Assembly: GCA_036571765.1 (NCBI GenBank)
Contig: BROE01000023.1
Location: 2,486,688 to 2,550,687, forward strand
DNA from: Plecoglossus altivelis
Lineage: Eukaryota > Chordata > Actinopteri > Osmeriformes > Plecoglossidae
Length of the DNA: 64,000 nt
Reading direction: 5' to 3'
Numbering within the stretch: the first letter of the stretch is position 1; each line of letters opens with the position of its first letter. Below are positions 12,431-24,300 of this stretch, in pieces. The notes under the pieces were generated by a model. That model was not told the DNA's origin, did no database searches, and worked only from the letters and a program-made list of their open reading frames with translations. Both the position numbers and the translations under genes were made by a program.

Positions 12431-12432
12431 TA

Positions 12433-14290
12433 TTAATGGAAAGGAATAAATGGAATTGGGGGGAATGTGGTCCAATTGAACGTAGATGTGATACATCCCC
12501 CGTCTAGAAGATTAGCCTAAGTCATAGAGCATGTCTGCTTGACTTCCCTCATCTCTCAGCATTAACTCTGTCAACAGTCAATTAATAGTGGCGTGAGGTA
12601 AACTTAAAGAAGAAACATTTAACGATCATGGGATGCGTCACACATAAACGTGTGCAGATGTCAGCAACACACAACACACACTCACACGCACACAGCTTGA
12701 GTCTCTGCTAATGAAATTCCCTCTCTGCTTTTTTCCAGATCCCACTGTCCTTCCCTCAAGAGTAGCCAGGAGCAGTGATCAGCCACATCAAGCCAACCTT
12801 GGGCTGAGTCGAAGTGCTCACCTCCTGCCTGGCCAGGGACATGGCCAGGAGAGCTCACAGGGCCATAGGAATTGTTTTCTTCAGAGTAGTTGTGAATGAA
12901 TCGTTCTCCAGACGTGAGTTGTGATGTGGTTCCTGCGTGCTTGTAAACAAACACTAAGAACGCCAGAGCCAGAGCGCTTCCAGTCAAGCCTGCATGATGG
13001 CTCGACCAGACAAAGTTGCATTGCTTTGAGCTGGGGACTGGAATTCTCCAGTGAGTGATATTGACAGAAAATGCACTTTTCTAACAGGTGTAGACATACC
13101 TTCTCCTCCAGCCGAACTGGGTGGCTTCGTCTAATTTGCTGCAAGCTTGATTACTACAGTCTGGGACGTTTCTCGTTCATCGCTCACCATCCAGTCGGCA
13201 GGAGATCCTGGGGGACACTCTGAGGCCCCCCTCACATTTGGATGCAAAGCAATGGATTGAGGTTATTTCCCCCAGCCCTCGTCAACCGGGAAGAATTCCT
13301 TCACATATTTGTCATGCCCTGGTAGGCAGCTATAGAGATGAGAGGCAATGGCAGCTTTTCGATGTTTTTCTGTGTTCCTCGAACGTCCTTGATTTTGAAG
13401 TGTACTTACTCGGTGAAATGTGATAGCTGGAAGGCAAACTCAATAATCTTTCCGTGAAGAATAAAGACAATTTTCATTGGAAATAGTTTCTGAACAACGC
13501 TGTATGTTGTCAGAAAGTGATTCCTAATTGCGTAGAAGATTGTTTTGCAACATTCTATTTTTTAACTGGTAGCTACTAGCATTTCCATTGTGAAAATATT
13601 TGTAATCTGCATAATATTTATATTTTGCTACATGCACCTTTTTGGAGAAAGGACAGTAGGTTATATTTTTGGCAATGAAATGGGTAGTTCCACTGCCTTA
13701 TCAAAACAGAGGAATCAAACAACATCCATCTCTATTTCTAACATACTGGAATATTGCTTCAATTTTCCTTGAATATTTCTATGAATATCATCAGAGCTGG
13801 AATGATCAAACCTGAAAGAAACCCATTTGGCTCGTACTGTAAGGTGCCATTCTAGCACGCTCCATTTGAATGTACAGGAGATCTCCTTTTATGGTTGTCT
13901 ACATTTGAGAAGAGGTCACAGACCTGACTCAGTTCTGTGTGACTGGTAAGTGTAAGTATCTAACCACCCACACAATAAGCAGGAAATCACCAAAAATAAA
14001 TACATCTACTTTGTTTAACTCAGGGTAAGAGGACAGCAACTATATGCAATCGATACTGTATGGACTGTATAAACATATACAACATCCACACTGTCTATGT
14101 ATTTGTCTGTGTTTAGTGGTTTCATACTTAACTGGAAATAACATTTGGGACTGAGCCAACTGATCTGCAATGTGTCAGACAGCTTTTTATTATTAATACC
14201 TCAGGCAAGGCCAAAGCGAGGTTAGCCCTGTAAAAGAGAGGAAGCTAATGATAGCATCGCAGGGGCAAGTAGCCTACCCCTGCCCCCCAC
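12433..14290. other. Non-coding DNA; GC-richer patch 12,700-13,250
   Basis: The patch 12,700-13,250 is unique, with modest open frames on both strands (12,711-12,899 +, 12,682-12,987 -) matching nothing I recognise, and a small inverted repeat CTGGCCAGGGACATGGCCAG near 12,829-12,848. An acceptor-like TTTTTTCCAG at about 12,730-12,739 precedes it but no convincing donor closes an exon. The rest is A/T-rich without features. Confidence 0.35.
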
Positions 14291-14294
14291 CCCT

Positions 14295-14296
<2 letters not shown>

Positions 14297-14337
<41 letters not shown>

Positions 14338-14341
14338 ACAC
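14297..14341. repeat. (CA)n microsatellite
   Basis: CA dinucleotides from 14,297, interrupted once by an extra A at 14,331. On the minus strand it translates as Cys-Val repeats in a spurious frame. Confidence 0.9.
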
Positions 14342-15940
14342 CACTTCCTCTTGCAATGGCCATATACTGTACAGTTCGCCCACACAATTTCACCCAAAAC
14401 CAAAACTCCCGCATTTGACAGCGATGAATATTCAGTGGTGGCCCAAACACCAAAGGGAAGCACAGAACAAGCGCATCGCATACAGACACTCTCACATAGC
14501 ATGTAGAAACGTGTGTAATGGATTCCAAGTCAAGATAAATATGCAAATCTATAATGTCTCGCATAATCCAAGAGAAATCAGAGGAGGAAGTCAAGAACCG
14601 CTGAGTCACAGAACACTGTGGGCCCTTAATATGGGGAACAAAAGAATGTTCCATAGGATTCTCTCAAAGTCTCTGGAAATGATACCAGTGACTCACCCAC
14701 CACCTTGCCCTTGTGAAGACAAAAATGGATACCTCACACAAAGAGGCTTCGAGCGTCGAGTTTCACCCACTCAACATGGAAGCACAGTCTGACCATTGCA
14801 CTGGTCTGGATCCCTTCCAAAAATAGTTATATTCCTCCCCCCCTTAAAACACACATGCACACTCACACACACACACTCAGAATGGGAATTAATTGGAAAT
14901 ATTGAGAACGGGCCATATTCTGGTTTCACTAGAGTTTAACATGTTTTACCCAAGAAACATGTTTATTTTATTGCAGGCAAACTCACAAAATTCACTTGAT
15001 TGCTGGTGTGACACATTTCTCCAAATTGTGTTCTTCCAGAAACATAAGTGGATCCTAAAGGTTGTTCACGGATACACAATTACTGTACATTTTGTCAATT
15101 ATTCGGACACAGATACACTCCTTTCCCTTCAGACAATGGTGACCTGCCAACAGGTGTTAGGGCGACTTATAGGATAACCCCATCGAAACATCATTGCTAG
15201 TCCACAACGCATCCACAAAAGGTCACAAGTCCTTTTGTAATGCAGCTCTGGCAGGTGGATACTGCAACCTTGGATGGTGGATACACAGCTTACATCGACC
15301 CCTGTGACATCTACACCCAACGGACTGATGCACTGACAAACCCAAATATTTCCACTGTAGACCCAAATGACTGCTCTGCGAGGCTCCCTTATTTTGCTGC
15401 CCTTTTGCCAGGAGTGGAAATGCATGAGCATTGGCGAGGACTATCAATAGTGTAATCCTCCCTGTCTGGCCCATAGCCTTGTCCCTCGATTTTACATCAG
15501 TTGAAGGTGTGATGTACTTGACTTGGCCAATCGTTGTGTTGGAGAGGTCAATGCTGTTGATACAGCAAAGCCAACAAACAGCTGCTTACTTTTTGATGTC
15601 AAACATAAGCAGTATCGGTGTCAAAAACAAATCCTGTTAGCCATTCAGAAGTGCATATGTAATCATTTTGGACCGAAAACGCGCACACTGATACCATATA
15701 TAATTGTTGCGTAATTACTGATAATGCGATGAATCAAACGGCCGGCCACTCGAGGTGGGACGTTATTAGTTGATTGCACTTAACGATGCAGCATGAGTGA
15801 ACATGCCTTTCGAGATCAAAGATCTACTGATTGCTAATGTTTTGGATATCAACCAAGGATAACAGCTCGTTGTACGCTTAACGAATTCCTTTCAAATGGA
15901 TTCATTCTCGACACAAAACTCAAGCGATAACAATTTCGTG
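14342..15940. other. Non-coding DNA upstream of the candidate promoter
   Basis: Unique sequence with several short open frames on both strands that overlap one another (e.g. 15,129-15,474) and show no recognisable domain. No simple repeats of note except a CA cluster near 14,850-14,878. Likely 5' flanking DNA if the exon cluster at 16.1-16.7 kb is real. Confidence 0.4.
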
Positions 15941-16110
15941 TCTACGTACCATTGACAGAGAGTTTGCAGGAGACCGGCTGGCTGGGGAGGGGGGGGGGGT
16001 CGGGACTTAAACAAAATCTCATCAGCATCAGTTGCTCTGTTAGCCGGCCATCATGTGGCTCGATAAGGAAATGCAGGTGTGCGAGAGCATCCCATCTTGT
16101 GTTTCGCGCA
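15941..16110 (+). promoter_or_regulatory. Candidate TATA-less promoter
   Basis: Lies directly upstream of three exon-like segments on the + strand. It has a G-rich run (15,987-16,000), several CpGs, and passes into a CT-rich, CpG-containing stretch (CGCGCACTCTCCCGCTTCTC near 16,105-16,124) of the kind found at vertebrate transcription starts. No TATA box is seen at a sensible spacing. The transcription start cannot be fixed from sequence alone. Confidence 0.3.
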
Positions 16111-16287
16111 CTCTCCCGCTTCTCCCCTGCGCTCCCCGTGCCGCTCGCTCTCCAGCCATCGCCTTGGAGTGTGTGGTACAATTTTAACAGCAGCAGCGCT
16201 CGGTTTCTAAGGAAAGCTCAGCTCTCACTTTTCTGTTCGCCTTACTACCGTTCTCATTGTCTCTGACGGCAGCGAGAAAGGGAACAG
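16111..16287 (+). other. Putative untranslated exon 1 (start uncertain)
   Basis: CpG-containing sequence ending GGGAACAG followed by GTATAT, a usable 5' splice site. The start is a guess from the CpG/CT-rich composition. An in-frame path without ATG can be read from a stop near 16,188 across the join to exons 2 and 3, so no start codon supports translation; the segment is best read as 5' untranslated. It may equally be retained together with the next 135 bp as one continuous exon ending at 16,531. Confidence 0.35.
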
Positions 16288-16422
16288 GTATATCACTCTT
16301 TTCGCCGTCAATTAAGATTTTTTGTTGCTGCTCCGCACCGATTGTAATTGAATCACTTTTTTGAAGGAGACCCGATTTTAACGGAATTTGTTGTGGCTGT
16401 TTGGTGTCTTTTTGTCTTTCAG

Positions 16423-16531
16423 TTCAACTGGGGCCTGTATTTGGAATAAGAAAGCATTGCTGTTTTCCGGCTAGAGAGAAGAAAGACAGGACTCCTCTGG
16501 ATTTCCCAAGGAATTTGATCTGGACGCCTTG
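16423..16531 (+). other. Putative untranslated exon 2, 109 bp
   Basis: Preceded by a strong polypyrimidine tract and acceptor (GTCTTTTTGTCTTTCAG, ending 16,422) and followed by a consensus donor (CCTTG then GTAAGT at 16,532). No ATG is in the open frame. Both splice sites match vertebrate consensus better than almost anything else in the window. Gene identity not recognised. Confidence 0.45.
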
Positions 16532-16667
16532 GTAAGTGAACATTTACGGCGCATAGAAAATTAGGTTAGATAAGCAATAGTGACTTGCTATCAGTTCTTA
16601 TCAGCTGTTAATTTGAACGAGTGTTGATTAGCCTACTTATCATTTTCTTTTCTTTTTTAAATTGCAG

Positions 16668-16697
16668 TCACCGAGAAATCGACTACCGGGGTATATA
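16668..16697 (+). other. Putative untranslated micro-exon 3, 30 bp
   Basis: Preceded by TTTCTTTTCTTTTTTAAATTGCAG (acceptor AG at 16,666-16,667) and followed by GTAAGT at 16,698. An alternative donor GTATAT at 16,691 would make it 23 bp. It contains no ATG. The next exon would lie downstream; no convincing partner acceptor with coding sequence is found inside the window. Confidence 0.35.
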
Positions 16698-19600
16698 GTA
16701 AGTAGTATTTAGTCTTCTACTCGCGTTGTTTAATGTAACATAGACTTGGTTAGATCCCTAAACAGGGATTCAGAAGTGCATTGGAGTTCTGTTTGCTATG
16801 TCTTTTAAGTTAGGTGTCCACGACGTGCCATGTGTGGGTGCAGAAGGCGCAGAACCTTTCCATGTTATGGACGTGCACTGATTAAAGGCGGACACTTGTA
16901 CACTGGTCCTGATTTTACGTCCGCTCTGTTTATGAATACGAACTGGCATTATGTTAACACATTGTGGCATCTGTGTTAAACAGAACCTGTGTTTGCAATA
17001 TGTTTTGAGCTACTGAACACTGTGCTATCTGCTTATCTTTACATTTGAGAAGCCATGCACCATTTTGGTTTGTTTGGATGAATGTTTGGTAGGAAGGATC
17101 TCTTACTGAATCTTTGTCCCAAAGTGAGACATCATTTGGGAGTTTCTGGGACATATTGAAAACTTCTGTTGGATTGGGTACCATATGTTAAAAAGGGGTT
17201 TTCGTCAGAGAAAGGTGTGTTAGCGTCACACAAGTGTTTTATGTGTGTTTGTGTGTGTGTGCACGTTGTACGTGTGAGTTGGCACATCCATGTGTAGATG
17301 GATAGGGTGTTGGCTGTTTTGTGCTGGGGAGGTCGTCCACATTTGACGAAAGCTTCATAGTCGTCTTTGGATGTTGATTGACAATGAACCATAGTGACTG
17401 ATGTAGTGAGATGAGCATGTTTGCTACCCAGTAGGCACAATGTCATCGAAATCATCATTCATTCATTTCACTTTTTCAACATATTTTTCTTGTCACCATG
17501 GACAGAGTTGTTTTTGTCGTTTGAGTGATCAGTGGTTTTGTATCGCAGGGTTAACTCATACATCGAATGGCATTCAATCATTTAAATTGCAACATCGAAA
17601 CAACTATTAAATGTTGAAACAGACAAGAACAATGGGAAGCAAGATTCCAGTGGCTACTTGACTCTGACAGTACAGTGACTCTAAGTTCATCTGTATTGAA
17701 TGACACATTGGAGCTTTTTTTGCTGAGCATGTTGTAATCAATTTGTCTGCTTTATTTTATGCAGGTCAACAACATATTTAATATACATAGACATAAAAAG
17801 TATTTTAAAATGATTTCAATCTAAGTTTTATATTAGCCTTTAATCATTGTACCTTATAGAGATTACAGTCACAGAATAGGACTTTGTCTGATACTTTATC
17901 AATCTGTTTTGTGTTAACGTTGCTCTGGGCCTGATCTAACCATCCATCCATCATTCACCCATCCAACCATGCATCTTTTAGTTCTGTATTTTTAAAGTAT
18001 TTATACTGCAGGCATTAGATGGGTATGAATTAATTACACTTTAGAAGTACCGCAATTCTGTGTCTTTTATGGTCTTTTTACTAGACTATTCGCTACCTTG
18101 GCTTCTATTTTTAAGGTTGATCATGCTGACCTTGCTTGATATTGGACAGTCAACGATTCCATTGAGCCACATATGAAGATCATAGATATGATTGACACTC
18201 GTGACAAAAGCTCCCTACCACATCCAGATTCCACGTTCATCACTTTACATCCTCCTGCGGTGTTTGAAGTATTCCTAGAGATTATAAGACACACCGGTGA
18301 CTTGGAGACCGGCCGTCATAGAAGGTCTGAGCCATTCTGCCAACATCTGTCAATCAGCAGTCAGGTTGCGCATGCAGAAATGTGCTAACGGGAACAAGAG
18401 AGCTGTCTCATGACTCTACCTACCAAACACCAAAGGAGAGGGAAAATGAATAATCTCTGGCAACACACACAAAAAAACAAATTTACTCTAAGCCGCATTA
18501 CCTTGGAGTGTAATTCTTTATGGTACAAATTGCAACTGGTACGAGAGCAGGCCTTAAGCAAGATCTGCAGGAATGGCCCGGGACATGGGCCTGGCTATTT
18601 ACTGTACACTGTACACCATCATTTAGTGCATTTAGTAATGGATTTACATGGATTAGTCCCAGGTAAGTATTTCTCTTCCCTTCCCTTTCGTTGGCAATAG
18701 CCCCATTTCCCAAATTGTAACATTCGCCAATTTTCCACCTCCATCATCTTGAGTGCTTCCTCCAAGTCCATTTCGCTTGCAACACATTTGTCATTGTGCG
18801 ACTGGCTTTAAGCAACACATAGAGGTGTAAGGAAGACGACAGCTTTAGCCTCATGCTCAGACAGGAAGAGAGGAAGCAAGCGAGCAAGGTGGACATGAAA
18901 GTGGACCGGGTGTCTAAGAAGGCACTCTCGGCAGAAGGAGTTAACTCGCCACTCTACCGTTAGTCCTCCCCATTCGTTCATTATCCTTGAACAGCGATAG
19001 CCAGACTGCGCCTTTGCCTGGAACGAACCCTCATTACTTCTACCTGTATTTCTGTCTCCAAGGAGGACAGGAGAGCAAGCCGGAGAGAGAACGAAAGAGA
19101 GGGGGAGAGGCAGAGAGAGAAAGAGATGCAGCCCAAGTATAATTATGGCTTATGAAATTTGTCCGGGTGACATAATCGGGCCACAGCTATGAGACGAGGA
19201 AGTATTGTGGCAACAACAACCGCTAATAAACAGCCTCCTTTTACTCTCCCTGTATCGGTATGTTAATATGTTTACCTTCTTGTTGAAACCAACACCTGGG
19301 TTTTTGAAGCGCAGAAAGAGGATGATGCTGATAAACGACATATTCCCAATAGTATATTACATGTGTGGCTACTGAAATGTCCCCCCCCCCCTACATGATG
19401 TATTTTCCATATAGCACACCTTGATTAACGCTCAAGTCTTGTTAGGACAGACCGAAGGCTTGTCCCAAGGGCCGTTTTATAACGAGGACAGTGCTGACAG
19501 GTAATTACATACACCTGGCGCAGGCGCTTTCAGGAAATTCTGATTCATCCAGAATGTTTTTTTCTCTCCCTGCCAACATGAAAGCTGGAAAAAAGAAAAA

Positions 19601-20300
19601 AAGTAAAAAGCTCTCTGTCACATCCCTTCTCATACGAAGGTAATGTTTTATTTATCCCTTCACTTTTTACACCTTCCGGATGTAGCTTGTTTGGTTTCAG
19701 GACCAGCTGATGTCGACCCAGTTACTGCAGGCACTCATTACCTCAGAAGTAAGATGCTCGCTGGCGAAGGAGCCAAACCTGTGGGGCCCTGTGGTTCATC
19801 TTTGGGGGGCACCCTTCACTTCAGCACTGCACACAGAGTGGCACCATGTTGACTCACCAATATGGTTGCCAAGCTCAGATTTAGAAGTGATGTATTTTCA
19901 TTGCATGGGTAGCTGGGCCTTGCCAAGAGAGGAGGAAATGTCTTAGGAAGGGGGGTACTTGAGCGTTGTTGATGTGCTAGATTGTAGGTGCATTTGTGTG
20001 TCTGTTTGACTGGTTTATGAAGGAAATGTACAGATCGAAGTCGACTCCTCAACACGGACATCAGTTGTGTAGAGATTTGTATTGAAATAGGTGCACTTGT
20101 GCCAAATCAGCCATGTCATCCACACAGGCCTACATAGTCTGGTTTGTACCATGCATGTTTGAAGGTATCCTCCCACAAGCACAGAATAGTATAGGCATAC
20201 ACACATGGCAGTATATATATATATATATGTGGGTGTGTATTCACACACACCCACACGTTCACCTAACATAAAGCCTTTTTTTCAAACTGATTGGAAAAGC
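16698..20300. other. Intron-like A/T-rich DNA
   Basis: No gene recognised. A donor-like CCCAGGTAAGTAT at about 18,658-18,670 closes a short open stretch (18,410-18,700), but the sequence before it is not a known protein and the acceptor is weak. A purine-rich patch lies near 19,070-19,125 and a C-run near 19,381-19,390. The remainder is unique A/T-rich sequence. Confidence 0.4.
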
Positions 20301-20309
20301 TGTGTGAAA

Positions 20310-20530
20310 TGAAACCGTTCACCTGTTCGCCTCGCCCGCCATTTATTTATCAGCTGCTCGGCGCCTCTCGTAAATCAGACGTTTATTAAGTTGTTAAACG
20401 ACTTCATCTGCCGACTGCAAGTGACATCAGTGCCATTAAGCCTGATGTATACGCTACGGTCGGGGGAGGCGTGATGTATCGGGGGGGCTCCCTTTCACGT
20501 TATTCAATTAACGTATTTAATGCTTTATGG
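20310..20530. promoter_or_regulatory. CNE-like block
   Basis: Non-repetitive sequence with GCCATTTATTTATCAGCTG, TTTATTAAGTTGTTAAACG, TTCAATTAACG and TTTAATGCTTTATGG, a mixture of HOX/CDX-like TTTATTA/TTTATGG and E-box CAGCTG words, with above-average CpG for its surroundings. Suggestive of an enhancer; untested. Confidence 0.25.
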
Positions 20531-22600
20531 CGTGTTTTTTTCCATTCTTTTTCTTTCTCTCCCCATACACCCCGTAATTGAACCCAACCTGAGCCCCCCA
20601 GCACATGCTCTCCCCCTCCTCTCTCCTCCCCTCTCCCCTCCCCTTTCCTCTCCTCTCCCCTCCCTTCTCCTCCTCTGGAGGTTCTCAGATGAAATTTAGA
20701 GGAGCTGGGATTGATTGTGGGAGCACAGAGGAGGAGGCACTGCAGCAGATCTATGGCGCTTCGGATCAATTCTCTGCCCCTGCATACCATTGAGACTTTA
20801 ACACCAGTCTCATGACTCGTTGACTAGCCCCAAAATGTGCAGGAGCTGGACGTTGTAAAGCACCCAAACATGTCTCAGATGATCAAGCGTCTAGTTTAAG
20901 CTTGGGGGGTAACATCATTTTGTGGGCGTTTGGGAGGGAGGCAAGATTGTGGTTGATTTTGACCCATTCAATTAGTAGAAATACCAAAGGGATTATTAGG
21001 GCATGTCTAAATAGGCATTCCGCTGCAAAACCCCAATATAAACAACAACTATTTGATTAATTATTTGAATGAATTATTTGTAAGCATCTCGGTTTCTGTT
21101 GAACCCGAAGCAAAACATTGTGGCTGGGTGTTCAGTGCGGTTTACCGTGGGCAGAGCGAGAGATATATATAGTGACTGGTCCTTTGAATCGTGGTCGGTT
21201 GTTGTCCGTGTTACATCACTTCCCTTGAAGAGCAGCAGCGCCTGAAACCAAGACTCAGCCAAGCATTATTTGAAATTCACCTCAACTGAGAGCTCAGTGG
21301 TTGATATGCCCCCCGCCTCCTCCAACGGACTTTGTTTTTTTTTGCTGGAGGAGAACCAGAGGTCCGTCTGCAGGCAGTGTTCGCCTTTCCTGCTCAGCTC
21401 GACAGGAGCTCTGGACGAGACCAAAACAAACAGACAGAAGGAAAGGCATGGCAGGAAAGGATGGAAAATGGCAAAGCCTGACCCCAAGTCAGACAGGCAA
21501 AAATATGGCCGCCAGAGAAGCCAAAAGCTAGTGCTAATTAACCCGGTACGTTAGCACGGTACGGTATGTCACCTGCTGCCAAAGTGCTAGGCTTGGGTAA
21601 TGATTCGACGCTATCTTCAAAGAGCAAAAGCCACCCCCGTCATGCACTCTGACCTTCTCGGCGCGCTCTTCCGTGAATGCTGCTCGGGGTCTTTTGTCGT
21701 GCTTTTTAATTTATAGGCGATGGCGCCGTTTTGCTCTCTGCTTGCCACCGGGTTGTTGGAGCGTCATACCGGCCTGTTCTGACCCGGAGTGAACTGCTGA
21801 AGGAGCGGTAGAAATACAGACTGAGACCAGCAGAGAGGAAAAGACACCAATATAGAGTGAGGAGAACAAGACGAAAAAGAAAAGATGGCAGGCAAGCCGG
21901 AGCCAGAGTCCTCTTCCTGCTTCCATGCCACAGCCCTAACCCAACACCAACAAGAGAAATCAATTAGACGCTGAGTCGTTATCCAAGGGGATTTCAGCAC
22001 AGAGAAATGGGCGGGGGGGGGGGGGGGGGTTCTCAAAGCTTGTGTGGAGGAAAACAGGCATCGGGAAAGGGTTACCCACTGCTAGCCCGTCCTGGAGGTG
22101 TTATGATACCTTGAAATCTCTGACTCAGATGTCCCCCTGCCTGAAGTATGTCCAGGTGACAGGTCATTTAGAGGTTCAGGAAGCAGGAACGATGCTAAAG
22201 AAGGTGATTGGCTTGAAGCCATTATGTTACCTGCAGGTGCATCCACCTCTATATCCGTTTCCTCCTCCAAGCACTCTAAACACTATGCTCTAATTAGACA
22301 TCACAGCTAACCTACCAGGTTTTCTGGCCACAATGCGCCAAGTTGTTGGCACAATAGATCCTTGCAATGCATATTCCTACCACAAGGGGCACCCTTATCG
22401 ACAAACTTGGCAGCTAGATTGCTGCCTTGGGAACCAGAGATGGTGTTGTTTACTTCAAACCCCTGCATATTTTTCATCCTCAAATGGAGTTCCATGTATG
22501 GTTGACTCAATTTTCCCTCTCAACTGAAAATAGCAATGCAAATAATTATAAAAAAGGTCAAATGAACAATTGAATTAGACCGTTGCAGACCATTCTATTC
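20531..22600. other. Non-coding DNA with CT tract and G17 run
   Basis: 20,609-20,677 is almost pure pyrimidine (TCTCCTCCCCTCTCCCC-type). A G-run of 17 sits at 22,013-22,029. The zone 21,250-21,950 has several overlapping open frames on both strands with no recognisable domains. No gene supported. Confidence 0.45.
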
Positions 22601-22760
22601 CAAGTCCTAACGTCTTAATTCACCGTTTAAAATCGATGCATGATGGATTCACCGCAGACCCCGTTAAAGAATCCCTGTCCATAATTGAGCGAAATCTTTA
22701 AAAGAGATATCGCTAATGAGGCTTGATGCATCTTTCATCCGACGGGGGCTCGTTGCGAAT
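22600..22760. promoter_or_regulatory. CNE-like block
   Basis: AATCGATGCATGATGG, CCATAATTGAGCG, GATATCGCTAATGAGG and CTTGATGCATC occur within 130 bp of unique sequence. The repeated GATGCAT words and TAAT cores suggest a homeodomain/POU-binding module. Composition-based call only. Confidence 0.2.
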
Positions 22761-24300
22761 GCAGACCCTTTTGGAGTTCTGCTCCTACCCCCAAAACACT
22801 CCAGCTGGCCTTGAGGCCTGGCAGGCTTTGAACCAAGCCCACTCTCCCTCCTTTAGATCCCTGACATGTCTGAGGCATTAGACCCTCCTAACTCACCCAG
22901 AAACCCATTCAGGCTAGGCACAAGGTGCAGAGAACCTTATTTGCAAAAAGAAAAAAGAGAGACCAGGACAGACCAGTCACCCCTGAAAGGAAAAGATTAT
23001 GCAGAACATTACGCACTAATAACGGTCCAGGCAGTCGGTGATTGTCATCTCTAGGCACTGCTCAGCAGGGTAAATTCAGTTTGACAGGACGGGCTGGTCT
23101 TATACTGACTGAGTGGAAAGGAAAAGAGTTATGATATGCAAAACGTTTATAGGCCTTATTCCTTTGGTGTGGAGCTGCCTGCATTAATGAACACTAAAGA
23201 CAGTGCTTAGGTTTTTAAGTTGTGTTCATCTCTCTTGGTGTGTGCGTCTCTCCGGGTGAGCTTATATTATGCTAGATAACGAAGGAAACCATCAAACGAA
23301 AGAATGACTCCACCTAGTTCTAGACCACGATGATAACAGCCAGAGCTAGTTACCACTAGTGAGTAAATGCTAATGGAGATAGATTGAGCGTGAGACCGAT
23401 TGTTTAACTCCACTGTAAACGAGCTACGCGTTGAGCTCCGAAAGACTCACTCAATCCGGGGCCATGTGTACACTTAATTCAATAGCCACCCACCACCACA
23501 CACCACGCACACAAAAAACAACATACACAGACAGACCCCCCCCTTCCCCACCCACATAACCACCACCACACACAGACAGACACCACCACCACCCACTCTC
23601 CTTCAGGCTTGACTGTGGGTGCCCAGTAGATCCTCCGGCATCATGACTGAATAACAATGAGGCATTTGGGGGGATGAGCCCCCCAGTGTAGTGCCATACT
23701 TGGCAACATTTCTGTAAGTCGGAGCTTCCTGAGCACTCGGCCGGCTTAAGACGACAAACAAACGCTACTGGGGAGTTGGGAGTTGCCGTGGGGTGGGGTG
23801 GGGGGTGGGCTGGTGCATCTGTTCGTACACACACCTACATACACACCTCCACAAACGCACTCTCCTTCGCAGGCAGCGCGTACACGCTAAAGCTTGCGTG
23901 CGTGCGAACCGTGTGCGTCTGCGCCATTTGCTTGTGTGTTCCTTGGCACGCTTTGAAGTCTCCCCCCCCTGCCTGCCTTGCCGCTCCCTCCTTTCTTATC
24001 CTTATCCTGCCCCTCTCCCATCTCCTCCTCTCCCTCCACCCCCTGCTCTTCCAAGCCCCCACTCCTTCTTCCTGTCTTCCAAGTGAAAGGAGGGGGGGTC
24101 CTGTCAGAGCCCATCTCTCTGTCTGTCTGCCCCGTCAAACTGCATGGGCTGCCAGGGTGTGCCTCTCAGCGCTGGAACCCTTTTGGTGTTCGGACCATCA
24201 AACCAGGCAGAGGCCTGAAAGCTCAAAGACCGCTGTCCCCTCGCAACTGCGATGGCATTGATGCCAGCCTCGTTTCTACGATCGTCACCGCTGTGGCGAT
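22761..24300. other. Non-coding DNA with CA-rich and CT-rich stretches
   Basis: 23,485-23,600 is CA/ACC-rich, 23,785-23,812 is G/T-rich, and 23,960-24,090 is CT-rich. Open frames here are present on both strands simultaneously and have simple composition. No gene recognised. Confidence 0.45.

Larger units (their letters stand above)
10978..12432 (-). mobile_element. Tc1/mariner-family DNA transposon, degenerate
   Basis: A full-span but decayed Tc1-like element, about 1.45 kb, transposase on the minus strand. It is flanked by TA at 10,978-10,979 and 12,431-12,432, as expected for TA target-site duplication. Imperfect inverted terminal repeats of about 190-200 bp lie at 10,980-11,172 and 12,233-12,430, each with an outer and an inner conserved part (GTATTTGACC-like motif), the IR/DR arrangement of Sleeping Beauty-type elements. 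The transposase has frameshifts and internal deletions and cannot be active. The family is very common in salmonid and related fish genomes. The left terminus lacks a few bases relative to the right. Confidence 0.93.

Noticed and set aside
12682..12987. 101-codon minus-strand frame with a hydrophobic start
   Set aside because: Overlapping + strand frame is also open, composition is unremarkable, no family recognised and no splice context.
15941..16697. Assigning the exon cluster to a named developmental gene
   Set aside because: The sequence has the feel of a conserved regulator's 5' leader, but I could not match it to a specific gene from sequence alone, so no symbol is given.
18410..18670. 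Possible exon ending at CCCAG|GTAAGT
   Set aside because: Good donor but weak upstream acceptor and no recognisable coding content; isolated donors are common by chance.
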